Source of the DNA: Saxidomus purpurata
Lineage: Eukaryota > Mollusca > Bivalvia > Venerida > Veneridae
Direction of reading: 5' to 3'
NCBI GenBank assembly: GCA_022818135.1
Contig: JAFMSR010000008.1
Location: 26,481,073-26,545,072, forward strand
Length of the DNA: 64,000 nucleotides
Of this stretch, positions 1-13,093 are shown in pieces. A program made the position numbers and the translations under genes. The notes beneath the pieces are model-generated. The model searched no databases and had not been told where the DNA came from. It was given only the letters and a program-made list of their open reading frames with translations. Position 1 is the stretch's first letter. Every line of letters starts with the position of its first letter.

Positions 1-330
1 ACACCACCTTCCATCTTGTGTTGTCAATGCAATCCTTACAAATTTGAAGTTATTAATGCCCCAGTCAAATTGTTGCTAGTAAACAGATAAACACTTGCAT
101 TACGATTAAGTGTGTTTAAAGGAAGTATTCAAGTTTTGAATATTCACTAAATATAATATGGGGATGAAGAAACAAGGTTCAATTTTACATGAAACATCTA
201 CATGTAAGTCATCACATTTCCACCACAAAAAAATATGCAATCGATTTCGGTAGATGATCTACTGATATTTCCTTATAATTGTACATGTACTTAGCACCTA
301 CGAAAATGACGCTATCATAAAAAACATTTC
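1..330. other. Non-coding DNA, no feature seen
   Basis: AT-rich sequence with frequent stops in all frames. No gene, RNA or repeat end was recognised. Confidence 0.5.
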
Positions 331-580
331 TGATAATATTCTTGTCTCAAATTTACAGCCTGTGATGTTTTAAATTAGCGAAAATACTTCCTACGTCAGG
401 AATGCTAGTCGACTGTTGCATGTAACATATACTTTTGGCGAATCAACATCCGTTGACAGTATTTATAAAACTTAGAATTAATTCGATGCATTGAAATCAT
501 GGAGTAAATCATCTTTTAGAAATACAATTTATTAAATAATATGTTGTATATTTTTCTTGTTTGATTGATCTTTCTTTTAC
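331..580 (+). repeat. Diverged direct repeat, copy 1 (partner at 58544-58812)
   Basis: Both copies begin TGATAATATTCTTGTCTC, share the phrase TTTCCTACGTCAGG (one mismatch here), then GCATGTAACATATA/TACATGTAACATATA, and end with a TTTGATTGAT/TTGATTGATT phrase. Order and orientation agree over about 250 bp with indels. This looks like an old segmental duplication, probably part of the amplification that produced the BIR-gene copies in this window. No coding content is visible in it. Confidence 0.6.
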
Positions 581-628
581 AAATTTTTGAAAACATAATG
601 CCAGCTATACATGTAAAATCTACTATTT

Positions 629-1936
629 CAGGGGGTCGGACGTAAACGATGTATCTCGGGGCTTTAAGCGAGAATTTGATGTAGTTCTGGTCAAAATGGC
701 GGAAATTTAATGTTTATTTTGGGAGACGGATAAGAAAATTGGTAAGGAAATGTTTATTTTTAATTTGATCGAACTGTTATCATGCCCTTTGTATAGCCAC
801 ATGTAATATATGAAATCGTCACACCCGTTTTGGATCGTGGACCTAAAAATAAAAAAGTTATTGAAGGGATAAATTGGTCGGTAGTGTTTATGTTTGGATT
901 TTCCGCCGTTTTCTCCCACGTTTGGACGGTTCAGACCGCTTTACTCGAGCTTATTTGAATGCATTTCGTATAAAAATAATGCGATCCATTGTTTTGTAAT
1001 GTGTGCACGTTTCCAATACGAACTATCGCCGATTTTTTAAACTTTAAACCGATTTCGATGTATCTCGGGTCGTTTTAAGACGATTTGATGTATCACCGGG
1101 TTCCAAAAGCAACTGTAAACTGTAAACATGTGTAAATTGTGTCAAAAATGAATTTTTGAATCATACAACATTCAACTCTTATTTTCAGCTGCCACAATGC
1201 CTGTAACTAAGGGATTTCTGTTAATAAATGCACGAATAGATACAAAGATTAGCTACATATAGATCTATTAATTTTGTTTCATTCATCATGACATGTTGAC
1301 AGCAGATGTTTGTTGATTCAGTTTAATACCATTCGATTTTGTGTTATTTAATTCCATGGTCGATGAAACACTAGTGTGGGCAGCAGCCGCACTGGTTCGC
1401 AATTTACGCATGATACATCATCCATACTGTCCATTGGTTTACCGTTTACAGTTGCTTTTGGAACCCGGTGATACATCAAATCGTCTTAAAACGACCCGAG
1501 ATACATCGAAATCGGTTTAAAGTCTAAAAAATTGGCGATAGTTCGTATTGGAAACGTGCACAAATTACATAACAATGGATCGCATCATGTTTATACGAAA
1601 TGCATTCTAATAAGCTCGAGTAAAGCGGTCTGAACCGTCCAAACGTGGGAGAAAACGGCGGAAAATCCAAACATAAACACTACCGACCAATTTATCCCTT
1701 CAATAACTTTTTTATTTTTAGGTCCACGATCCAAAACGGGTGTGACGATTTCATATATTACATGTGGCTATACAAAGGGCATGATAACAGTTCGATCAAA
1801 TTAAAAATAAACATTTCCTTACCGATTTTCTTATCCGTCTCCCTCCAAAAAACATTAAATTTCCGCCATTTTGACCAGAACTACATCAAATTCTCGCTTA
1901 AAGCCCCGAGATACATCGTTTACGTCCGACCCCCTG
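629..1936. mobile_element. 1.3-kb foldback DNA element with ~490-bp terminal inverted repeats
   Basis: The left arm (629-1120) is the near-perfect reverse complement of the right arm (1444-1936); a 323-bp unique loop lies between them. The termini read CAGGGGGTCGGACGTAAACG inward from both ends. Immediately outside, TATTT occurs at 624-628 and again at 1937-1941, giving a clear 5-bp target duplication. No transposase is encoded: open frames in the arms are mirror images of one another and resemble no family I know. It is a non-autonomous foldback element of undetermined superfamily. Arms this similar suggest recent insertion or gene conversion between arms. Confidence 0.85.
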
Positions 1937-1941
1937 TATTT

Positions 1942-4900
1942 CTGTCCATTTTCTGGCACATTAAGCTTTGCAGGTTTGGATTTATGATACGTTCTAACTA
2001 TGCAGTAGGGAGAATGCAAGAAGTTGAACAATCTCATTTTCCTATCATCAAGAAAAAAATCAGTACGAACTTTAAATAAATTTTGACAAAAAAAACTGTA
2101 TTTTTTCAGTTGCTTGTAATCAAACCATTCTTTTGATTTTTAAAATGTGAGTTTAATATCATTTGATAAGTAAACTTTATCACGCAATTACTTTCTTTAA
2201 TTTTCTTATATCGCAAAGGCGCTGCTAATTATGTATCGACACAATGCATCTCAAAAAGGGTATTTGTAACCTGTCAAAAGGAAAATCATCTTATATTGCA
2301 AACTGATATCTAGAGTCGTCGGTGATCCCCGGGCGAGAACAATGATATTAGTCCTAATTACATCATTTGAAAACAGACACTTTGTGGATGACCACTAGTC
2401 AATGCTTCGCACTATATATAAAACATCAGCAGAACATTTGACCTTTTTCATGTAGAAATCAATGACAAAAACTTGATCCCTAGGCGGGATTGATTTGGCA
2501 TTTGTGCATGATTCGAACAAAACATTGACCACTAGACAAATATTTATTGCATTGTCCTCATGTTTTTCTCTCAAATTGCAAAACTAAAATAAAACAGGAT
2601 CATTCGTTATCTATTTAATTCGGTTCAAGTTAATTCGTTATTTGGAAAAAAATCAATCAACTGCAAAGTGCCTGGGTTGATAAAGTGTGCGAGATATTGT
2701 AATTACTGAAAGTTTTTAAAGGTTAATATATCAAACTTAAAGCATAAGCATACATATAGAAATGGCATTGCAATACTAAACTGAAAAATATTTTATTGCC
2801 GTTATATTTTGCATTAATAATTACCGCCCCAACCCCTCACCAGAAAGGCATTTTATATGCTTAAGTCTATTCAAAATTATGTGTTTATAATTTGTTTGGT
2901 TACAGAATTTATTCACAGTCACTTAATTCATTCTAAAGTTGCCAAGCGAAGTATTCAGGCTGTAGAACGTAAAATAGTTTCTGGTTTACTTTAATCGAAA
3001 CAAACGTAAGCTGGTCGAAAAAATGTCCGATTTTGGTGGCCGAAAATTTTTCCACTTAATGACATGGCAAGTTATATTTACTACGTGTTTTGAATCACAT
3101 GACCACATTCGAGATGTGGCTAAGTTATTTTCCTATCGTTGACCATTATTTTAAGCTTGTATCTTTACCTACAAAAACATTATTGAAGCCCTTTCACGTC
3201 AAGGTGAAGTGCTCGGGAGCAAATGAGTGAATCATTTAGCTTATAAAATTCAAATTCACCAAAAGACACCAACGAACGATTGTGCATATGTACCGTAGTT
3301 TGCTGCACAGCTTATTTCACCTCGACAAGGGTATAATGTGAGCTGAAAAACAGACCACAATTAGTGGAATTTGGATTTTATAAGCCAAATGATTCAATAA
3401 CTTTTTTGTTAGTAAAGGTGACAGTACTGAGTTGGTATGTGTCTAAATGGCGGACTAACAGTATGTAAAAAAGAAATTATAAAATGCTGTAGTTTAAATA
3501 TGACCTTACGTTAAACATATATGCCTTAACCCCTATTAATGTCGCATTTGAGTTCCACTACAAAACCTCTTAAAAACATTTTAAACTCGATTGGTTTGTC
3601 ACATTTTGAGTTACATTGATTTCAACACACAGTATCTGGTCAGTTGAAAACAGACAACAAAGTCTGTGAATAAGTAACCTTGGTTGAACATATTGTAATA
3701 GACAGACCATTCCTATGAAATAATTTTATAATATGACAGTTTACTACATAACCCTATGTGTCCTCCGGCAGTCAGGTCATTGACGAATCAATTACTCTTT
3801 AACACTTTGAGTTACATGTATCATTCCTATTCAATCATTTCAATATTTGACCAAGGTTTCTCAAATAGTCATATGCATGTAGGGAAAGTTAGCCCCGCTT
3901 CCTTGGTGTTTTGTGTTTTTATAAATCACAATGGCTTGAACAATTTTGGTAGAGTCACTTCTCTCAAATTAGTTTGAAACCCGGCTAATGTATTCTTACC
4001 CCTAGATGGGCCAATGTCGACCCCAGGGGCATTATGTGAACATAATTTAAAAAGGCTCACCAAGGAATGATATTCGCTATATATCAAAGGAATGGGACTT
4101 GGGATAGGGACAAAACGAATTTTCCTACATCAGCCCATATAAAACAAGCGACCCTCGGGCTAGCCAAAATTGATCATTCGGACATAATTTGTAACGTATA
4201 TCAGTGTTCATTGCCACAAGGCAATGCTACGTACTACATGAAAACAATAAGCTATAACTATGTCACTGGGGCATGATTTGAACAATTAATCTAGAAGACC
4301 ACTTAATATATACAAATATGTCTTACGGTTTATGGCTAATTTTTTAAGGATTTTCCTTACGACTGTCATGGTACATGTAGTTTGCGTTCTGCATGAAAGT
4401 GATTATCCATCAACATTGCTGTAGAAAATAGTTTGAAAATCACGGACGGCTGACGATGAGAGGCATTACTAGCCCAATACTCTGAACATGTACAGTAAGG
4501 TTTCGGAAAACGAATTGTAATTAAAGTTTGAAAGATTTTTGCACATGAAGTCTCATCACGGGTTGCAAAGGTTCCGTTATAGACGTAATTCGTGCTAACA
4601 AAATAATGATATCATTGTCTTCTTATTGTTCTCTTTAACCGCAAAAATAGAATAAACCTAGACCAAACATTTTCATATTTCATTAGTGTATATGACAGTC
4701 AGTCAAATAATATAGACAATTATCATTTGGTAACCACAAAATATCAAAGTAGAGTAAAGCAGCTTTTCATGTGTTAAGTTCATATGTCATTTGGAATTAT
4801 TTCTAGAAATAATGAAGAACATAGGTGGAAAGTGTGTAAGATGATACTGTATATTAACTGAAATGTACTAGGTTGACATGTTTTAATCAAAACTAAATAC

Positions 4901-7900
4901 GGCTGTTTGTCCTGTCCGTTGTCTATTCATTTAGTTTTATTTTATTTAAATAATATTAAAGCGTTTTGTTCTGAAAAACAAAGACGTAATTCTGGAAGAA
5001 GTTGGAGTATATAAAGAATCAGAAAAAAATCACAAGACTTATGTCTGTTCGAAACAAGCCGTGTTATTGGCCAAGTTCAACTCTCTATTGAAGTGTGGCA
5101 AATGAAACGGCTTGTTAGAAATATCTTGTTTAATATACTTATTTGAGATTTGTTTGCTGCTCCTTTTTAGTTCTTGTCAGGTTCGGACGAGAAGGCTGAG
5201 AAGACGAAATTGGTGTTTTTCATTTTTATTATGTCTCATTTTCTTAGAATTTTAGATTGGTAGGTTTGTAACACGAAATATAAATACACCCTGGCCCTAA
5301 GACATATTTTCTACGCAGCAGACCGAATAGTTAACAGATTGGTATCTTTATATAATTTTGTTTTAGACAGATATTTGCATAAAAATGAAATAAAATTCCT
5401 GAAAATATGAGAAAGTGCTTTTTAGAAGCTTAAACAACTGAGGAAGGTGACTTCATATTTGTGAAATCCTGTACACATTTTCCCAAAGTAGATCGTGCTA
5501 TTTTAAAGTCATTTTGTACTTAGACCCCTGGAATTACAGTACACAGGCGATACCATGTTTGTTTTATGTTGAACTGTTATCATTTTCATCATAATCATCA
5601 TCAAAATTTCCAACAAGCTACTCTGCCTGATTAAAAAATATTCCACTACTTTGAAGCTTTTTCCTTCAATGTAAAACAAAATCGCCTTTTTTGGGGGGAT
5701 CGCGAAAATCAATTGACAAAGAAAGTCCGAGATAATGAAAATACGCTATACGGTAATACTGTTATGATGATTTAACAATGATTTTAGGGGAAAGGTTCGT
5801 CGGTAACTGTGATACACGTTCTCTAAGTAAATATATCTTAAAGACTGGGACAGGTTTTTGGTGGCCTCTTGTCGTACAATAAAATAGTCGCTTAATGGAA
5901 TTAAGTGAAAACGTAGGGCGGGATTTGAAATGGTCGTTCAACACAAAAGTCGCTTAATACAGGGTGTCGCATGCACGATGTCGACTGTATTTACGTAAAC
6001 AAATCTATATAAAAAAATGACCTGTTGGCTCATCCTAACACGGTAATAAAAGCCGTAACAATCTCGTCACATTCATTTGAATACCAAATTTTATGTAGGA
6101 GGAGTATGAAAGTAGACTAAAAGAACACAATGACTGTTATCATTGTTATATCCGAAGCTTTATTATCGTTTTATTAATATCTAAAGTGCTAATGGGACTT
6201 TAATATTTCAATTTATTCAAGATTTTGTACTTTAGAAAAGATGCAGTCTTGCGGAACCATCTCATTGTGCATCAACTTTGCCACCTGTACATTCGATCGG
6301 CTTAAAGTCTTCAGATCAACGGTTTATTAACAGAAACGATCTTCCCGAAGAAATACATAAACATGGCAAGCGATAAATCATGCCAAATTGGTGATCATAC
6401 GGCTAATTTAACAACTACAGATAATACGGCGGTTATTTCTTTTTTAAAGAAAAATTGAAGTTAGTGATTTAACAGGTGAAGATACATTAAACTGATGTTG
6501 ATTATATGTCAAATATGAAAAACAGTCCCCTAACGCAGAAGTATAACACACAAAAATAGGATAGGAATAAATATTTTATTATAGGAGAAAAGAGCAAGCT
6601 TACAGTTTGCTATTTGCATAATTATACGTGAAATTAATCAAATTATATAAAAGATGGCTTTATCAATATATTATTGTCGAAGATATATTCATTCTTATTT
6701 CATCTGTACTATGAAAACGTCTTATGATGCAAAAGTGGTGTTAAAGGCCTACAGTATAATTATGATGAAATATACTTTACAAACTACAGTAACTCATTTT
6801 AAATCAATGGCAAAATTAAATAAAACAATATGCCATTACAGGTGCGTACATTCTCCATTCGCGATCACGTTTTTTTTAAAGTTTAGACAAGCTTTCCATA
6901 GAGCATTATCTAATGATATCGCCATATGTCAGCCCCTTATTTCAATATATACACTTAACGAAACTTCTAACGCCCCTAGTTAAATATTAAATATTTTTTG
7001 TTTTATTTATTGTATATCAACAAACATTTCAGCAGATGCATTTGAAGTAATGGCAAATAATGTTATATAATGATTTCGCCCGTCCCCGACTTTCCGGATG
7101 GGTGAACAATATGTCCTTAGTTGCACGTGCTGCACGTGTTCAACTCAAAATAACATAAAAGTCCGTAATTAGACGGCCAGTTGATATCTTTTGATCTCCT
7201 ATAAACGTAAAATTGCCCAAATGTCAAATCGAGATACGGCGAGATCGATAGGTATTTTAGAAAGCATCGAGCAACAACAAGAATTTGTTACATTTACTTT
7301 TCGCTTATTTACGCTATCAGAAATAAAAACATATTCTAATTTTCATTTTTTCAAGTCGATGTTTTCAATTTACTACACCAGGTGATAGTATACATCTTAT
7401 ATTTTTAAATTTTGATATGAGTTGACAAACCTTTATCTTTGGCTTACTGTCTGTTCATCTGTCCGAAAACTTTATTTGTAGCATAAATTAATCTTTCTAA
7501 GAATTGTATCCATAATTGTGTAACAAAGTGTTATACATTCTTTGAATTGTCAAGAGATACTATAGAAAGTATCATAACATTGTATGGACTCAAAGTTCAA
7601 TTTCAAATAAGTGGCGTTGAAGTCGAGAGATGCGTTATTTGACTTTACATTGTGTCAAAACGCACAGTAAATGTTTAAAAGGCATTTGTATCATTACAGA
7701 ATAGCGCAGTGACACGCGCTGTTCGGTTTACTTAGCCGGAATACTTCGTGAAAATTATTGTTGAATTTGTGATTTGATAAATTTTAATACTGTTTTTATG
7801 AACTTGTTAGTGTATGTAATATACTGCAGGAATCTTTCTGGAATATTCCTACGTACATTGTGTATCTGTGCAACATTACATCGAAGTTCTAGAGATGGGA

Positions 7901-8040
7901 AAGAAGATGAAAGACCATTATAATATATTTGATTATATTAAGAGTATATTTTTGTTGGTTTCAGTCTATCTCTGAATCCTTCTTTCTCATTCCCTATGGT
8001 TGTGGTAACCGCAACTATATGATTTGGCACTAGGTTTTTG
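1942..8040. other. 6-kb non-coding stretch
   Basis: No gene could be supported. Open frames here are at most about 110 codons, AT-rich, and without family motifs or matching splice sites. It holds a small inverted repeat (3228-3396) and, at 4751-4770, the phrase AGAGTAAAGCAGCTTTTCAT, which recurs downstream of the BIR genes elsewhere in the window and may mark another decayed copy. Confidence 0.5.
3228..3396. repeat. Small inverted repeat (MITE-like)
   Basis: The left arm 3228-3260 (GAATCATTTAGCTTATAAAA core) pairs with the right arm 3364-3396, which reads inward as GAATCATTTGGCTTATAAAA, with a spacer of about 100 bp. No target duplication was defined, so it could be a MITE remnant or a chance palindrome. 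Confidence 0.45.
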
Positions 8041-8790
8041 TGTCGCCCTTTCGGAGAAAAGGCGATACATAGGGATCGCTTTGTCCGTCCGTCCGTCCGT
8101 CCGTCGTCCGTCACACAAACTTAACGTTGGCTATAACTTTGCCATTTCTTAAGATTTCTTCATCAAACTTTACAATTGTATTGCTTATGACAAAAGGGTC
8201 ATGATGCCCCCAAATTGTGTGGGTCAAGGTCATATTTGACAGAGTTATGCCCCTTTTTGTACTTAGATTTTGTCACGAAAACTTAACGTTGGCTATAAAT
8301 TTGCTATTTCTTAAAATTTCTTCATCAAACTTTACAATTGTATTACTTATGACAAAAGGGTCATGATGCCGCCAAATTTTGTAGGTCAAGGTCATATTTG
8401 ACAGAGTTATGCCCCTTTTTCTACTTAGATTTTTGCTATTACTTTGCCATTTCTTAAGATTTCTTCATCAAACTTTACAATGTATTACTTATGACAAAAG
8501 GGTCATGAGCCGCCAAATTTTGTAGGTCAAGGTCATATTTGACAGAGTTATGCCCCTTTTCTACTTAGATTTTTGCTATTACTTTGCCATTTCTTAAGAT
8601 TTCTTCATCAAACTTTCAAATTGTATTGCTTATGACATAAGCGTCATGATGCCGCCAAATTTTGTTGGTCAAGGTCATATTTGACGGAGTTATGCCCCTT
8701 TTTGTACTTAGATTTTGTCACAACATTATTGGTTATTCTGACAAAGCGTAAGAGGGCGACACAAGTGTTCTACTGAACACCCATCTAGTC
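8041..8790 (+). mobile_element. Helentron-like repeat with internal ~150-bp tandem units
   Basis: The 5' end starts TGTCGCCCTTTCGG; near the 3' end GAGGGCGACACAAG is its partial reverse complement. A (GTCC)n microsatellite follows the 5' end at about 8085-8110. About four units of 120-160 bp come next, each with the phrases TTAAGATTTCTTCATCAAAC, GACAAAAGGGTCATGA and GTCAAGGTCATATTTGACAG. The 3' end has a perfect 6-bp-stem hairpin GTGTTC-tact-GAACAC (8765-8780), then CCATCTAGTC. Subterminal inverted repeats, a tandem core and a 3' hairpin fit non-autonomous Helentron (HINE/pearl-type) elements of bivalves; that class is inferred. Confidence 0.6.
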
Positions 8791-9076
8791 TTTTTAATGT
8801 AGAACACCATAAAATTGACCCTCTTTATATGCACAGGACATTAAATCACTAATAATAGACTATTTCATTTGTGTGTAACGTTTCTGATAAAGTATGTAAT
8901 TCAGTGTATTTTCACATTCCATTGACAAGTTTCAAAATATTCATTAAGTTAAAGGAAAGTACAATGTGTGGAAAGAATAACTCTTCATGACAGAAACATT
9001 TTTATTGAATCGTTTTGTTGCAAAAGAGATATTAGCTCTGTGCATTGGTTGCAGCGCGTCCATTCTGCTTGTATTA

Positions 9077-9567
9077 CTGTAAAACACTTTAATTTTGCGA
9101 CACCGAAATTTCGCGATTTTTGTCTAATTTTGACGTTTTTATTAATTCGCGCATTTTTGAATTCAAGTTCAAGATCCTGAAAACCGAAAGTGACGTATTC
9201 ATTGGATAACCTTGGTTTTTAACTTGGTATACATTTTTCGTGGTATACATTAACCCAAAACCGAAATTGCCGTTCCCTGTAAAAATACGCTTAGACAATG
9301 ATCAATTTACAACCTGCCATGTGTTTATTTACAATTTCGAACATGGGACTCACAAAACGAATTGGGAGTAAAGGGGTGAAACATATACCTTGCATACGGC
9401 AGTCAGTTAACTTCATAACATACAAAAGGTACGTTTGTAAGTACCACAAAGTCGGATGAAATTTAATTCGGATAAGGAATTTTTCACGACATTCTTGAAT
9501 TCGCGAGGTACTGAAATCGCGAATATTAGCGAAAATTAAACGATCGCGAATAAAACCTGTTTTACAG
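9077..9567. mobile_element. TA-flanked MITE
   Basis: Termini CTGTAAAACA and TGTTTTACAG are perfect 10-bp inverted repeats, each flanked outside by TA, the Tc1/mariner-type signature. The interior is rich in TCGCGA-like words and has no transposase. Length 491 bp. Confidence 0.65.
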
Positions 9568-9801
9568 TATATTGATTAAATGTAACTCATTTTTTACTCC
9601 TTCGATTTAATCCAATCATATTATGGTAACGATGTAATAGTGTGATTTGTGCAATCGGGAGAAGGTGTCCTGATTTATGAATAACCGCATTTGGTAATTG
9701 TTCGTCTGATCGTTACTATAACTGTCTCATGCTGATGATTTCATGAAGGTATTGCGCCAATTGTTGGGTATTGGAAACTGACACAAGAATTGAAGTAGTG
9801 A

Positions 9802-9879
9802 GTCCTCTTTAGCTCAGTGGTTAGAGCACTTGACAGAAGAGCGGAAGGTCGTGGGTTCGAACCCCGACGTAAGTTGGAC
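9802..9879 (+). tRNA. tRNA-like sequence, probably a pseudogene or SINE head
   Basis: It carries a canonical internal A box (TAGCTCAGTGG) and a canonical B box (GGTTCGAACC) about 35 bp apart, as in tRNA genes. The acceptor stem pairs poorly: GTCCTCT against the 3' end AGTTGGAC gives only about four pairs. The anticodon stem is also imperfect, so I assign no isotype. No clear poly-A or RT-derived tail follows. Confidence 0.5.
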
Positions 9880-11861
9880 TCTCCACATCATTTCATTTCT
9901 ACTCTCATCTATTATTGGTCATTTCTCATCATCTTTCGACAAAAAACTGCATTGTCACATTTCAAAGTTTCTCAATTAGTACCAAGTACGTCTCTGCTAA
10001 CTTGTGACAAAGTCTGAAAGTATGAACGCTGGTGAACGGAAATTATAAGGGCATAAACTGGCGTGTCAGGATTATACAGTGACGTAGAAGCTGATTAATA
10101 GCCCAGTACTAGCTAAGTATATTGTTAAAGAGTACCGTTGAGTACCATGGGGAAAATCTATCTCATGACAATAAGCGCACAAAGGGGAAAAAAAGAAAGT
10201 AATAATTGAAATGCAGGTGAAAAGAAGGTGAAAAGTGAACATCACAGTAGAGTAGAGTGTACAGCAATGTTCCATGGCAAGGGAAAAGTGAGAGGGCGGA
10301 GAATTGAGATAAGGCAAAAAAAAAGAATTGAAGTAGTTGAACAATTATACCATAAGTGTTAGGTCTAAGTATTTTGCGCATTATCATCTAAATAATGTAG
10401 TAGGTGAAGCTGTCGTTTTTCATCAGTTACGGGGTTTTTTTGGCAGCAGTTGAAAATTTGCAAAGTATAATAAGTAAAAAATACATTTTGTCCTTTATCA
10501 ATAATATTAAAAACTAGTATAATGTATTACTGTGTATCAGTTCCTGTTGCTTTTAATTGATGTAATGTTTTTATAGGTTTACTTTATATTCAAAAGGTAC
10601 ATTGTACAAAATTGTTTCATGTATGTTTCAATAACTGCAGAATGCTTGTCGCGATGATCTTTCTATGCCGACATCGAATCAGTTTAACAAGAGTTCAAAA
10701 TCTTCGTAACCCAAAGTCGAATGAAACCTCGCATACACACTAAGCTCAATATCAGAAAAGTTTCTTATTAGGAAAATCACCCAAAACGTGTCTTTGTGCT
10801 TTAGATAAACCAAACTGCATTAGATCAGAAAGTAGGCCACCAAGACAGATATTACCAGTCTACCGACACCATGTATTGAAGCTGCTCGCTCTCAGATTTT
10901 GGTAAAAAATAAAGTTCTTCAAACTAAATAACGTATTATAGAACATATGGTCATATAAAAAGACTCCAGTATAAATTCTTGTCACGGATATCTCTTAATT
11001 TAAAAAAATACGCTACCAAATTCAAAAGCGTTGAGAACGCTTTTGAAATTTTAATATAAACATATAGTGAAGCGGTGCGGTGTAACCGACATTTTCAATC
11101 GATTTCTGCAAATTCCTACCTAGATTTTTGCTTATATTTTGATTCTAGCCTTTAGTTTTATATTTATGAATAAGTATGTCAAGTTTAAAAAAATATTCAA
11201 CGGTAACTGAGAGCGAGCACCTTTAATGGGGAGGTAATCAAATATACTACATATTTTTATTACGTTATGGATCGTTATACATTTGTGAATCAATAGGTTT
11301 AATCAGGAGTTGAAGATGGTCTGTTTAATAATTCTTTTGAAAATGTTGTTAGCTGCGAAAAAAGATATACCATACAATTCAATTATCACAGTAGGGTGAA
11401 TAGGTCAAATCGTCTTAATCGGAAAGAACGAAACTAGATATGGTATATACATTTATTGATATAGGTGACAGTCAGCAACAAGACAATTTTACAACATAAA
11501 TAACATACAGTTGCTCCCTATAATAATTCAAAATACCGTAAAGCAGCTTTACCTGCATACTCCTACCTACATTTATAATTACTATTTATTTTATGTTTTC
11601 CAGTGAATTATAGAGTTTTCTCAGTGAAATAAAAGTGATAATCCACAGTTTTGAAACAGTGGATTACCATTTTTATTTTTCACTGTTTTTGCAATCTTTA
11701 GCCCGGATTTACGTCAAAAAGTATACCGAGCGTTATTAATGCTGGAGACCATGCGACGATGACGTCGTTTAAATGACGTCATTTGTTCTATGTTTTCTGA
11801 TGACGCTTCCCGCGATTTTCGATGTTTTATAGAAAAAACTCAATAAAAATAGAGTTTTAAC
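9880..11861. other. Non-coding DNA with one short palindrome
   Basis: No coding exon was recognised. At about 11618-11684 an imperfect palindrome (CAGTGAAATAAAAGTGATAATCC against GGATTACCATTTTTATTTTTCACTG) sits just left of a larger foldback and may belong to it. At 11534 the phrase TACCGTAAAGCAGCTTTACC resembles the sequence 150 bp downstream of the intact BIR gene, consistent with its position downstream of the decayed copy. Confidence 0.5.
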
Positions 11862-12043
11862 CATAAAATAAACAGAAAAATTGTTGGTATCGGTGTAATT
11901 TCACGTTAATTTCACTCGTGAACACCAAAAGTAGTTATTTTCACTCGTGGCTGCGCCACTCGTGAAAATATCACTTTTGGTGCCCACTCGGTGAAATTAT
12001 AACGTGATCTTACACCGAAACCAACAATTATCCTCTATTTTAT
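11862..12043. mobile_element. Foldback MITE
   Basis: The arms CCATAAAATA...TTGTTGGTATCGGTGTAA and the reverse complement of TTACACCGAAACCAACAA...TATTTTATGG pair across a centre that is itself palindromic (TTTTCACTCGTGGC against GCCACTCGTGAAAA). No coding capacity. Confidence 0.6.
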
Positions 12044-12167
12044 GGAACAGTTAACCGCTTGCATGTAAAGTTAGGTCATAATATTACAGTTCACTATAAA
12101 TAGTTTGTTAGGATAACTTTCAAGGTGCATCCAGATGAACCTAAAAGAAGGTATGAAACACATAGTG

Positions 12168-13093
12168 TCAATGGCAAGAGAATCCAAATCGGTACAAATG
12201 TTCTTGACTTGAATCGTCTCCTCGTATCCAGTTGGATAACTCTCCCCGCATCGAGTGCATTAAACTGTATCTCCATGGCTTTTAAAAATATATGATTTAA
12301 GATAAACATAAAACTAAAATGTGTGCTCATAAATACGTCTACTTTAAACATTACAATTATTTAGATCGTTTAACAATTTACAAAATACAGACCAACAGTT
12401 TGACTTGTTTTGCAAGCTGAACAAGTTCAATTGAAATACGTTTATAAAAAATAGTGTAAGAACAATATTAAAAAGTATGTTAATACCATTTATGTATTTG
12501 AATTTTTCAAACCTGTGTAACAAAATGTAGCTTCCGCAAGAACTGCTGGATCAAGGAATCGATGAGACCAGTTACCAAATGTTTCTAATCTTGATGCATA
12601 ATCTGCGCTGCATTGCCAACTATCCCTTTTTTCGACTTTAAGATCGTGGTTCATTTCGGAAGGTCGGTGGGACGTGCGTATGTTTCGTGTAGTTTCGTTA
12701 TCCGAACATTGTGAATTCTGAAATTTAGTATTTTGTTGTACTTATTGCATTATCACACCTTCATCAAAAACGTTCCCATTACGTAGCACGCTTGACACAA
12801 ATATGCCTCGGTGCCTTGAAATCCCATTCTTAAACATTTTGCATGAAGCACAAAGTATTAATATCATATAATTTTAAACCGTATAAAAAGTAAAAGCCGT
12901 AGCAACCTACCATATTAGAAGCTCTCGCAAAATGCAACTCTTGTTGTCTGATGTGTATGTGTGAAGGTTTGAATTGTAGCAAGATGAACGTTGATACACC
13001 AACGCCATGAACAGAAGAACGATACGGCAGATCTGGCTCTGGAAGATGGCCGTCCTCTGTTGTACTAACATCCGGGATGGGACTATTGGTCAT
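12168..13093 (-). pseudogene. Single-BIR IAP-type gene, frameshifted copy A
   Basis: Three exons are readable on the minus strand: 13093-12911 (61 codons, ATG to a GTAGGT donor), 12717-12513 (acceptor TTTCAG), and 12278-12168 (acceptor AAAAG). Exon 2 encodes the first half of a BIR fold, with RLETFGNWSHRFLDPAVLAE followed by CYTG. Exon 3 should encode the zinc-binding half. Its nucleotides can be aligned with copy B as CxRCG, then LSNWIRGDDSSQEHLYRFGF and SC, but only if a 1-bp deletion near 12225 and a small insertion near 12260 are corrected for, so the fold is broken. Exon 1 aligns without gaps to copy B over 61 residues (about 28 identical by eye). BIR proteins bind and inhibit caspases or act in signalling; this copy should be non-functional unless the reference has a base error. 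Confidence 0.7.

Noticed and set aside
1645..2079. 144-codon open frame in the right arm of the foldback element
   Set aside because: Its first 66 codons are mirrored in the left arm (707-919), showing that it follows from the inverted repeat; no domain.
8085..8115. GTCC repeats as a CRISPR-like or regulatory array
   Set aside because: A simple microsatellite at the 5' side of a Helentron-like repeat in a eukaryotic genome.
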